NCBI GenBank assembly: GCA_016869515.1
Contig: VGDZ01000017.1
Location: forward strand, 1 to 48,021
DNA from: Alphaproteobacteria bacterium
GTDB lineage: Bacteria > Pseudomonadota > Alphaproteobacteria > VGDZ01
Direction of reading: 5' to 3'
DNA length: 48,021 nt
Notes under the pieces: model-generated
What the model was told of the DNA's origin: nothing
The model's database searches: none
The model's input: the letters and a program-made list of their open reading frames with translations, nothing else
In this document: positions 18,964 to 26,374 of the stretch, piece after piece
Position numbering within the stretch: position 1 is the stretch's first letter
Layout: every line of letters starts with the position of its first letter
Translations under genes and position numbers: made by a program

Positions 18964-20154
18964 TCAGCGACAGGCCCGGTCGAGCACTTCGTGCAGGCGC
19001 CGGATCTGGGGGGCGAGGTCGAAGGCGTGGTTGCCGGTGAAGAATCCGTAGTCGTGCGCGGTGTCGGCGTTGGGCAGGGCCTCGTTGCGGCCGCCCGAAG
19101 CGCCGACGGTCTCGTAGTCGTAGAAGCGGATGGCGTCGTGGCGCAGGAAGTTGCCGCCGGTGATGATGCGAAAGCCGATATCGGCCTGCTTCAACGCGGC
19201 GAACACCGCCTTGCGGTCGGGGTCGCGCTTGGGATTGAGCACGATGGTGAAGGCGAAGGCCGAGCTCTTGCCGTTTTCGCGCTGGATGACGAAGCGCTCG
19301 TCGCCGGCGAACAGCGAACGGAACAGCTCCCAGTTCTTGCGCCGCGCCGCGGTCAGCGCCGGCAGCTTCTTGAGCTGCTCGATTCCGACCGCGCCCGAAA
19401 GCTCGAGCGGACGGACGTTGTAGCCCGGCAGGATGAAGCGGTAGGCCTCGTAATGATCGTCGCTGCCGCGGCGGTAGATGGCGCTGTCATGGGGCAAGTC
19501 GCGCGTCCAGCCATGCGCCCGCAGCGCCCGCAACAGATGGTCGAGTTCGGCATCGTCGGTCAGCACCATCCCGCCTTCCATGGTCGAGATGTGGTGCGAG
19601 AAGAAAAAGCTGAAAGTGTTGAGATCGCCGAACGTGCCGGCCTTGCGCCCAGCCAATTCGGCATCCATCGATTCGCAATTGTCCTCCATGAAATAGAGCC
19701 CGTGCCGGTCGGCCAGCTTGCGCATGACGTCGAGCGGCGCCGGATTGCCGAGGATCGACACCGCCACGATCAGCCGCGTGCGCGGGCCGATCGCTTTTTC
19801 CAACAGGCCGGGATCGGCATTCAACGTCGCCAGGTCGACGTCGACGAACTTCAGCTTGAGGCCGTATTGCTGCAGCGGGTGATAGGTGGTGGCCCAGGAA
19901 ATCGCCGGCACGATCGCCTCATCGCCGCGCTGCAGCGGGCGGTCCTTCTTGTAGAACAGACTCGCCACCGCGATCAGGTTGGCCGACGAGCCCGAATTGA
20001 CCATCACGCCGTATTTCTTGCCGTGATAGGCGGCGAAGGCACGCTCGAAAGCGCGCACGTTCTCGCCCATGGTGAAGTAGCCGCTGTCGATGACGCGCTT
20101 CAGCGCGGCGATTTCCTCCGCGCCCCAAGTGCTGGCGGCAAGCTCGTAGAACAT
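18964..20154 (-). CDS. ColD-like PLP-dependent GDP-4-keto-sugar 3-dehydratase
   Basis: A 396-residue DegT/DnrJ-fold protein. SGYFTMGENVRAFERAFA, NSGSSANLIA (PLP phosphate site) and MEDNCESMDAE (Asp pairing with the PLP nitrogen) are clear. The PLP-binding Lys is absent: the motif reads FSHHISTMEGG, with His187/His188. This is the hallmark of ColD and RfbH-type 3-dehydratases, which remove the C3 hydroxyl from 4-keto sugars instead of transaminating them. LRAHGWTRDLP, LPGYNVRPLELSGA and RIITGGNFLRH also fit ColD. It is the first gene of the operon. Substrates are probably a GDP-4-keto sugar plus glutamate as amino donor. Confidence 0.87.
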   Translation of the reverse strand: MFYELAASTWGAEEIAALKRVIDSGYFTMGENVRAFERAFAAYHGKKYGVMVNSGSSANLIAVASLFYKKDRPLQRGDEAIVPAISWATTYHPLQQYGLKLKFVDVDLATLNADPGLLEKAIGPRTRLIVAVSILGNPAPLDVMRKLADRHGLYFMEDNCESMDAELAGRKAGTFGDLNTFSFFFSHHISTMEGGMVLTDDAELDHLLRALRAHGWTRDLPHDSAIYRRGSDDHYEAYRFILPGYNVRPLELSGAVGIEQLKKLPALTAARRKNWELFRSLFAGDERFVIQRENGKSSAFAFTIVLNPKRDPDRKAVFAALKQADIGFRIITGGNFLRHDAIRFYDYETVGASGGRNEALPNADTAHDYGFFTGNHAFDLAPQIRRLHEVLDRACR

Positions 20155-20191
20155 GGGCTGTTTTGTCCGGGTATGGCTAGGCGAGAGAGGT

Positions 20192-20220
20192 CATATGCCT
20201 GACCCGCCAACGCGTTGCAA
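20192..20220 (-). promoter_or_regulatory. Candidate sigma-70-type promoter of the heptose operon
   Basis: Reading the minus strand, TTGCAA (20215-20220) and CATATG (20192-20197) are 17 nt apart, about 38 nt upstream of the ColD-like start codon. The match to consensus is partial (4 of 6 and 3 of 6), but the spacing is ideal and the surrounding sequence is relatively A+T-rich. This is a weak prediction. Confidence 0.27.
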
Positions 20221-20710
20221 TGCTGCGTTTTTGGGGTTGATGTCGACTGAGATGGATTGAGCCGCTGCTGCCGCCGACCGCTAGATCTTGTAGTGCTGGA
20301 TCATGACGAAAATCACCCAATTAACGATCCGATTCGGGTCGATTCGGCCACTTGCTGTCGCCACCCGGTTCCACACGCGTTCGGCCGAATTCGAGTTTGT
20401 TCTGGTGCTGCAAACGCAAGCCGCGCGGTAGCAGCCGTCATTTTTCCTCGGCCGAAGGCCGGTCCTCGATGGTTTTGTTTACCAATTCCAATTGATAGCA
20501 TCATCTTGGTACCTACCACATATGGTGGCCATCCGATCCGGACATTGTGGCGCTTGGGCTTTCAGCCACGATATGTTGAGGAGCATGACAGATGTCTCGC
20601 GCGCATTGCTTTCGAACACCAAAGCCTCGGCGACCTGAAAAGATCCCGGAACAAAGCAATGACTATGCGCGTATCCGAAAGTCCGACAGGGTTGGACGTC
20701 GACCGGCACC

Positions 20711-20801
20711 AGGGCATGATCGATCTGTCTTGAACCATAGAGTTCAAGACAGATCATGAATCATGCCCGCGTATCCTGCTCTGGACCGCGATCCGCGGTT
20801 C
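20711..20801. repeat. Dispersed palindromic repeat, copy B (inverted relative to copy A)
   Basis: The inner arms GATCTGTCTTGAAC (20722-20735) and GTTCAAGACAGATC (20742-20755) are exact 14-bp inverted repeats with a 6-nt loop. Outer arms are GGGCATGAT (20712-20720) and ATCATGCCC (20760-20768). The flank at 20769-20793, read on the minus strand, matches copy A at 22 of 25 positions, and the similarity continues to a TGAACCG-type end near 20801. The two copies therefore share an element of about 90 bp in opposite orientations. Confidence 0.8.
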
Positions 20802-20844
20802 ATAGGGAATCGCGGCCGTGATTCCCTATGAACCGATCGCGGTC
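20784..20844. repeat. Nested 61-bp palindrome at the end of repeat copy B
   Basis: A 15-bp perfect inverted repeat (GGTTCATAGGGAATC at 20797-20811, its complement at 20820-20834, 8-nt loop) is enclosed by GACCGCGAT (20784-20792) and ATCGCGGTC (20836-20844). The 16-mer TGAACCGATCGCGGTC at 20829-20844 is identical to the start of repeat copy A. This suggests two element ends meeting head to head, or one longer palindromic element. Confidence 0.75.
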
Positions 20845-20960
20845 TAGCCCGCCGCCGCGCGGTTCGCGTTCGAAAGCGACGCGCGGCGATATTGCGCGTG
20901 GCGCGGCGGCCGCTCTTTTGGCAGGATGGCCCAAGCTCCGCAGACACCGAGGGGGTATCC

Positions 20961-22022
20961 ATGCGCGCTCGCCACGTCCTTGCTGCTCTGGCCCTGACCG
21001 CCGCCCTGGCGGCGCCGGCCGCGGCCCAGCAGATCCACAAGATCACCATCATCGCCGGCCACCCGCCGGTCTTCCTGTGGGTCAAGCTGACCGACGAAAT
21101 ATTCATTCCCGAGGTCGACAAGCGCCTGGCCGCCGCCGGCGGACGCCACAAGATCGAATGGAACCGCGGCTGGGGCGGAACCGTGGCCAAGCTCGGCACC
21201 GAACTCGAGGCGATCCAGGACGGCCTCGCCGACATGGGCTTCGTCAGCTCGATCTTCCAGGCCGCCAAGCTGCCTTTGCAGAACGTGACCTATTACGCCC
21301 CCTTCGGCACCGAGGACGTGGGCCTGGTGACCCGCATCGTCGACGACATCCACGCCAAAGTGCCGGCGATGCGCGACACCTGGGAGCGCCACGGCAACGT
21401 CTATTTGGCGGGCGCGGCGCTGGACGCCTATCACCTGCTGACCAATTTCCCGGTGGCCAAGGTCGACGATCTGAAGGGCCGCAAACTGGCCGCGCCGGGA
21501 CCCGCGGCCAATTGGCTCAAGGGCACCGGCGGCGTGCCGGTGGCGGCCAATCTCAACACCTATTACAACGACATCAAGACCGGGGTGTATGACGGCACGT
21601 TGACCTTCATGACCGCCGCCGCGCCGGCCAAGCTGCAGGAAGTCGCGCCCAACATCGTCAAGATCAATTTCGGCGCCCAGTTCGCCGGCGGCCTGACCAT
21701 TTCCAAGCGAGTTCACGATCGCCTGCCGGCCGAAGTGCGCGACGTCATCAAGGCTGCCGCGCGGGACTGGGCCAAGGCCTTCGCCGAAGAGCAAGCCAAG
21801 CGCGTCGCCGCCTCGGTCGGCGCCATGACCGCCGCGGGCGGCAAGGTGGTCGAGGTGGCGGCGGCCGAGCGCCAGAAATGGGTCGACGCCATGCCCAACA
21901 TCGCCAAGGAATGGGCCGAGGACCTGGAAAAGAAGGGCCTGCCCGGCAATGCGGTGCTAGCGGCGTGGATGGACGGGTTGCGCCAGGCCGGCGCCAAGCC
22001 GATCCGCAATTGGGACAAGTAG
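20961..22022 (+). CDS. TRAP transporter substrate-binding protein (DctP family)
   Basis: A 353-residue periplasmic protein with a Sec signal (MRARHVLAALALTAALAAPAAAQ). Family features include WNRGWGGTVAKLGTELEAIQDG, ADMGFVSSIFQAAKLPL, the hinge LKGRKLAAPGPAANWLKG, and YNDIKTGVYDGTLTF, where the GVYDG motif of DctP relatives appears. It differs clearly from the Tat-exported DctP at 7728. The start at 20961 has GAGGGGG 8 nt upstream; an earlier in-frame ATG (20892) would put 23 residues before the signal peptide. The ligand is unknown. Confidence 0.9.
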   Translation: MRARHVLAALALTAALAAPAAAQQIHKITIIAGHPPVFLWVKLTDEIFIPEVDKRLAAAGGRHKIEWNRGWGGTVAKLGTELEAIQDGLADMGFVSSIFQAAKLPLQNVTYYAPFGTEDVGLVTRIVDDIHAKVPAMRDTWERHGNVYLAGAALDAYHLLTNFPVAKVDDLKGRKLAAPGPAANWLKGTGGVPVAANLNTYYNDIKTGVYDGTLTFMTAAAPAKLQEVAPNIVKINFGAQFAGGLTISKRVHDRLPAEVRDVIKAAARDWAKAFAEEQAKRVAASVGAMTAAGGKVVEVAAAERQKWVDAMPNIAKEWAEDLEKKGLPGNAVLAAWMDGLRQAGAKPIRNWDK

Positions 22023-22038
22023 GACGGCCGATCGAAGC

Positions 22039-22572
22039 GTGAGCCTGGCAAGCGGCGGCGCGGGCGGGCGCGAGCCCGCGCTGTCCTTCGGCGGGCTGCT
22101 GGCCGGGCTCAACGCGCTGGGCACGGTGTTGATCCTGTTCCTGATGGCGCTGATCAACCTCGATGTCGGCTTGCGCTATTTCTTCAACAGCCCGATCCGC
22201 GGCGTGCCCGAGCTGGTCGGGCTGTCGATCGTCGCCATCGTCTTTCTGCAGCTGGCGCATGCCTTGCGGCTGGGCAAGTTCACCCGCTCCGACGTGCTGC
22301 TGGGGCCGCTGTTGCGGGATCGACCGCGTATCGGTCACGGCTTGCAGATGCTCTATCACCTGACCGGGGCGGTGCTGCTTGGCATCATGCTGTGGGCGCT
22401 GGTGCCGCTGTTGGTCGAGGCCTGGGTCGAGGATCTCTATGTCGGCGCCAAGGGCGATTTCACCGCGCCGGAATGGCCGGTCAAGCTGGTGCTGGTGGTC
22501 GGCAGCGCGGCTTGCGCCATCCAGTTCTTGCTCTTGGCCTGGCAGGATTGGCAGCGGGTAAGGGCGCGGTGA
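22039..22572 (+). CDS. TRAP transporter small permease subunit (DctQ family)
   Basis: A 177-residue protein with four predicted membrane helices and the typical segment LRYFFNSPIRGVPELVGLS after helix 1. It starts at a GTG (22039), 16 nt after the binding-protein gene. It overlaps the large-subunit gene by 4 nt (GTGA), so translation of the two membrane subunits is probably coupled. Confidence 0.9.
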   Translation: MSLASGGAGGREPALSFGGLLAGLNALGTVLILFLMALINLDVGLRYFFNSPIRGVPELVGLSIVAIVFLQLAHALRLGKFTRSDVLLGPLLRDRPRIGHGLQMLYHLTGAVLLGIMLWALVPLLVEAWVEDLYVGAKGDFTAPEWPVKLVLVVGSAACAIQFLLLAWQDWQRVRAR

Positions 22573-23885
22573 GCGGCGTCGAAATCGGCCTGGTCTCGGT
22601 GCTGATCATGCTGGTGCTGGTCTATGCCGGCATGCATGTGGCGGTGGCGTTGACGCTGTTGTCCTATATCGGGGTCTGGCTGATCCGCGACAACCCCGTC
22701 GTGGCGGGCAAGCTCTTGGGCAAGGCGGCGTTCGATTCCATCGCCTCGTACCCCTTCGGCGTCGTGCCGCTGTTCGTGCTGATGGGTTACCTGGTCAGCA
22801 TTTCCGACATCGGCCGCGACGCATTCGAAGTCGCCAATCGCCTTTTCCGGCGGGTGCGCGGCGGGCTGGGCATGGCCACGGTCGGCGCCAACGCCGTCTT
22901 CGCGGCCATCACCGGCATTTCGATCGCTTCGGCGGCCGTATTTACCAAAGTGGCCGTGCCCGAGATGACGCGCTATGGCTACAACCCGCGCTTCGCGGTC
23001 GGGGTGGTGGCGGGATCCTCGGTGCTGGGCATGCTGATCCCGCCCAGCCTGCTGCTGATCCTTTACGCCATCATCGCCGAGCAGTCGGTCGGCGACATGT
23101 TCACCGCCGGCATCCTGCCCGGGATCGTGCTGGCCGCGGCCTATTGCCTGGCGATCGCCGCCATGGCGCGCTGGTGGCCGAGCTTCCTCGGCCAGGGCGC
23201 GCGGCTGGCCGAGATCGCGCCCGAGCCCTGGACGGCGACCCTGGCCAAGGGACTGCCGATCGCGGCGCTGATCGTCCTGGTGCTGGGCGGCATCTATGGC
23301 GGCGTGTTCACGCCCACCGAGGCCGGCGCGGTCGGCGCGCTGGGCGCGCTGATCCTGGGCCTCGCCCGCCGCCGGCTGACGCGCGGACGCTTCTGGCAGG
23401 TGCTGATCGAAACCGGGCACGTCACTGCCGCGATCTCGTTCCTGATCATAGCCGCCACCATGTACAGCCGCATGCTGGCGCTGTCCGGGCTGTCGGATTT
23501 CCTCGGCCAGTGGATCGCGGCCTCGGGGCTGGGGCTCTATGGCCTCTTGGCCGCCTATATCGTGGTCGCGCTGCTGTTGGGATGCATCTTGGATTCGAGC
23601 TCGATCATGCTGATCACCGTGCCCCTGGTGTTGCCGGCGATCAAGGCGCTGGGCGGCGATCCGGTCTGGTTCGGCATCGTCACCACGGTGGCGATCGAGG
23701 TCGGCCTGCTGACTCCGCCCTTCGGCATATCGGTGTTCGTGATCAAGGCGACGTTGGACGACAAGTCGGTGACGCTGAACGACGTGTTCCTGGGCGCCTT
23801 GCCCTTCGCCGCCATCATGGTGGCGGTGATCGCGCTGCTGGTTGCGGTGCCTGGAATTAGTCTGGCGCTGCTCGGCCGACCCTAA
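22569..23885 (+). CDS. TRAP transporter large permease subunit (DctM family)
   Basis: A 438-residue membrane protein with about 12 helices. Motifs are PLFVLMGYLVSISDIG, GSSVLGMLIPPSLLLILYA, GVFTPTEAGAVGALGAL and VAIEVGLLTPPFGISVFVIKA, all typical of DctM. The start is the GTG at 22569, overlapping the dctQ stop. Its TAA (23883-23885) overlaps the stop codon of the convergent SDR gene, so the two operons meet tail to tail with no room for a conventional terminator. Confidence 0.94.
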   Translation: MSGVEIGLVSVLIMLVLVYAGMHVAVALTLLSYIGVWLIRDNPVVAGKLLGKAAFDSIASYPFGVVPLFVLMGYLVSISDIGRDAFEVANRLFRRVRGGLGMATVGANAVFAAITGISIASAAVFTKVAVPEMTRYGYNPRFAVGVVAGSSVLGMLIPPSLLLILYAIIAEQSVGDMFTAGILPGIVLAAAYCLAIAAMARWWPSFLGQGARLAEIAPEPWTATLAKGLPIAALIVLVLGGIYGGVFTPTEAGAVGALGALILGLARRRLTRGRFWQVLIETGHVTAAISFLIIAATMYSRMLALSGLSDFLGQWIAASGLGLYGLLAAYIVVALLLGCILDSSSIMLITVPLVLPAIKALGGDPVWFGIVTTVAIEVGLLTPPFGISVFVIKATLDDKSVTLNDVFLGALPFAAIMVAVIALLVAVPGISLALLGRP

Positions 23886-24640
23886 CCCATGTACAACCCG
23901 CCGTTGACGTGAAGCTGCTGGCCGGTGACGAAGCGCGCGCCGGGACCGGCCAAGTAGCGCACCGCGGCCGCGATCTCGGCCGGCTTGCCGGGCCGACCCG
24001 CCAGCGGCTTGAGATGGGCATGCAGCCCGGGCTGGACCGAGGTGCCGCCGCCGCGCACGGTGTCGATCAATCCCGGCACCACGCAATTGGCGGTGATGCC
24101 GTGCTCGGCCAGGTCATGGGCCAGCGCCTTGGTCAGGCCGACCAGGCCCGATTTGGCGGCAATGGCGTGCGGCCGTCGCTTGGCGCCGAGATGGCCGGCC
24201 ATGCCGCCGATGTTGATCACGGCGCCTTCGCGTCCGGCCTTCATCCAGGGCAGGCAGGCCTTGGTCATGAGGAATGCGCCGTCGAGGATGATCGACAGGA
24301 TCTCGCGCCATTCCGACAGCGCGATGGCCTCGAAATCGGTCTCGCGCCGGACGGCGGCGTTGTTGACCAGGATATCGATGCGGCCGAATTTCTCGCCCAC
24401 GGTCTTGGCCAGTCGGCCGACGGCAGCCTCGTCGGTGACGTCGGCCAGCACCGCCAGCGCGCGGCCGCCGCCGCGCTCGATCTCGGTTGCGACCGCTTCG
24501 ATCTCGCCCGGCGTGCGGCGGGCATTGACCGCCACCGTCGCCCCCGCCGCCGCCAGCTCCAGCGCGATGGCGCGGCCGATATTGCGCCCGGCGCCGGTTA
24601 CCACCGCCACCTTGCCCGCCAATTCCTTGCCTTCCGACAT
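23882..24640 (-). CDS. SDR-family protein lacking the canonical Ser/Tyr catalytic pair
   Basis: A 252-residue Rossmann protein with VVTGAGRNIGRAIALEL (cofactor loop), DILVNNAAVRRE (NNAG-like) and a C-terminal RFVTGQQLHVNGG. The usual S...YxxxK site is altered: the Ser region reads INIGGMAGH, and the stretch before Lys163 is RPHAIAAK, putting Ala159 at the Tyr position with His158 beside it. It may belong to a non-classical SDR group annotated as 3-oxoacyl-ACP reductase, but its reaction should not be assumed. It ends the long minus-strand gene run and probably acts on the imported compound. Confidence 0.85.
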   Translation of the reverse strand: MSEGKELAGKVAVVTGAGRNIGRAIALELAAAGATVAVNARRTPGEIEAVATEIERGGGRALAVLADVTDEAAVGRLAKTVGEKFGRIDILVNNAAVRRETDFEAIALSEWREILSIILDGAFLMTKACLPWMKAGREGAVINIGGMAGHLGAKRRPHAIAAKSGLVGLTKALAHDLAEHGITANCVVPGLIDTVRGGGTSVQPGLHAHLKPLAGRPGKPAEIAAAVRYLAGPGARFVTGQQLHVNGGLYMG

Positions 24641-24657
24641 GTCCGGCGATTCCTTTT

Positions 24658-26361
24658 TCAACCCACCACGCGGCCGGGACCCTGGGTGCGGAAGCGGCTG
24701 GCCAGCGCCACCACCACGAACGAGATCGCCAACAACAGCAGCCCCAGCACCGCGATCGGCCCGAGATCGCCGCTCTCGTTGAGATCGTAGATCACCACCG
24801 AAATCACCTTGGTATTGGCGGTGAACAGCATGATCGCCGCCGAAAGCTCGCGGGTCACGCCGATGAAGATGAAGCACCACGCCGCCACCAGGCCGCTGGT
24901 CAGCAAGGGCGCGGTCACGTCCTTCAGCATCCGCAGCCGCGAAGCGCCGAGGATGCGCCCGGCCTCCTCCAGTTCGGGATGGATGCCGTGCAGCGCCGAG
25001 CGGATCTGCTGAAAGGCGATCGGTAGCTCGATGGTCAGATAGGCGAAGAGCAGGATCCAGAGCGTGCCGTAGAGCATGAAGGGCGGCCGGGTATAGGCCA
25101 GGAACAGGCCGACGCCCAAGACGATGCCCGGGATCGCCACCGGCGCCGTGGCCAGGAAGTCGATCCAGCGATGGCCGCGCACCGCCTGCCGCGCCGCGAG
25201 ATAGCCCAGCACCATGGCGATGCCGGTGCCGATGGTCGCGGCGGCGACGCCGAGAATGACCGTGTTCTTGAGCGCGCTGCGGGTCTGCGAGAACTCGACG
25301 AAGACGAAGTTGAAATGCTTGAGCGTCAGCGCCTCGAAGGTCACCGGCGCCGAGGGAATCCGCGTCAACGCCGCCTTCAGCAGCGCGGCATAGGGCAGGA
25401 ACACCGGCAGGCTCAGCACCGCCAGCGCCACCGCCAGCGCCAGCCATCGCCAGGGTCCCAGCCGCATCAGCCGCGGCTGGCCGTGCTTGCCGCCGATCAC
25501 GGCATAGGAGCGACGGCCGATGATCCAACGCTGCAACCGCAGAAGGAGAATCGTCACCAGCAGCAAGGGCACTGCCGCCGCCGCCGCCAAATGCGGCTTG
25601 GGCGGGAATTGGAACAGGCTCCAGATCTTGGTGGTCAAGGTGTGGAACCCGGCCGGCAGGGCGAGGATGGCGGGCGAACCGAACAGCGTCATCGCCTGCA
25701 GGAAGGCCACCACCGCGCCGGCCAGCAGCGCCGGCAATACCAAGGGGATCGTCACCCGCCGCAGCGTGGCGAAGACGCCGCCGCCGAGAATGGAAGACGC
25801 GTCCTCGAGCTCGGCCGGAATGCGGTCCAGCGCATTGGCCACCAGCACGAAGGTGAACGGAAAGGTGAAGCAGGAAATGACGAAGCACAGTCCGTGCAGC
25901 GAGTAGACGTTGAACAGGTGCATGTCCTCGGGCGCGCCGGTGGCGGCCCGCCACAGCGCGTTCAGAAGGCCGCTATTGGGCGCGGCCAGGATCTCCCACG
26001 CCACCGCGCCCAGGAAAGGCGGCGTGACGAAAGAGGCCGTGATCAGCGAGCGGATCGGCCGCGCCAGCGGCATGTCGGTGCGCGCCACCAGCCAGCCCAA
26101 GGGCGCCGCCACCGCACAGCTTGCCAGGCTGACCGTGCTCGCCAGGATCAGCGTCGTCCACAAGGGTTCGCGGAAGCTGGCGTCGCCCAGGACGGCGGCG
26201 AAATTGCCGAGCGTCAGCCCGCCGGCGCGGTCGTCGAGCGCGTTGAGCCCGAGCCAGAACATCGGCAGCCCGACCAGCGCCACCAGCAACAGCCCGAGCG
26301 CCGCCAGCACGGCGCCCGAGGCGTCGAGACGCAGGCCGCGGCCGAGCGAAGCCGCGCTCAT
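24658..26361 (-). CDS. ABC transporter permease, fused two-domain (iron/organic-anion type)
   Basis: A 567-residue membrane protein with two BPD-transporter domains of about six helices each. The EAA loops read LEDASSILGGGVFATLRRV (about residue 187) and LEEAGRILGASRLRMLKDV (about residue 460). It resembles the fused FbpB-type permeases of Fe3+ and 2-aminoethylphosphonate systems. It begins 13 nt after its partner binding-protein gene and is followed 17 nt later by the SDR gene. Confidence 0.92.
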   Translation of the reverse strand: MSAASLGRGLRLDASGAVLAALGLLLVALVGLPMFWLGLNALDDRAGGLTLGNFAAVLGDASFREPLWTTLILASTVSLASCAVAAPLGWLVARTDMPLARPIRSLITASFVTPPFLGAVAWEILAAPNSGLLNALWRAATGAPEDMHLFNVYSLHGLCFVISCFTFPFTFVLVANALDRIPAELEDASSILGGGVFATLRRVTIPLVLPALLAGAVVAFLQAMTLFGSPAILALPAGFHTLTTKIWSLFQFPPKPHLAAAAAVPLLLVTILLLRLQRWIIGRRSYAVIGGKHGQPRLMRLGPWRWLALAVALAVLSLPVFLPYAALLKAALTRIPSAPVTFEALTLKHFNFVFVEFSQTRSALKNTVILGVAAATIGTGIAMVLGYLAARQAVRGHRWIDFLATAPVAIPGIVLGVGLFLAYTRPPFMLYGTLWILLFAYLTIELPIAFQQIRSALHGIHPELEEAGRILGASRLRMLKDVTAPLLTSGLVAAWCFIFIGVTRELSAAIMLFTANTKVISVVIYDLNESGDLGPIAVLGLLLLAISFVVVALASRFRTQGPGRVVG

Positions 26362-26374
26362 CGAACGAACCGGC

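Larger units (their letters stand above)
20155..20960. other. 806-nt intergenic region without a recognisable gene
   Basis: The left two thirds has visibly lower G+C than its neighbours. The only open frames are short, lack ribosome sites and match nothing I recognise. One example is a 42-codon frame at 20303-20431 on the plus strand starting MTKITQLTIRFG. The right third holds repeat copy B (20711-20801) and a nested palindrome (20784-20844). The stretch may be the scar of an old insertion beside the sugar-nucleotide operon. It must also contain the promoters of the operon to the left and the TRAP operon to the right. Confidence 0.6.

Noticed and set aside
20303-20431. 42-codon frame starting MTKITQLTIRFG
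   Set aside because: It has no ribosome site and no recognised relatives, and lies in a gene-poor repeat-bearing gap. It is mentioned in the intergenic entry but not called a gene.
20920-20945. Sigma-54-like TTGGCAGG element before the second TRAP operon
   Set aside because: The distance to the nearest GC element is 13 nt rather than the required 10, and the -12 motif is missing.
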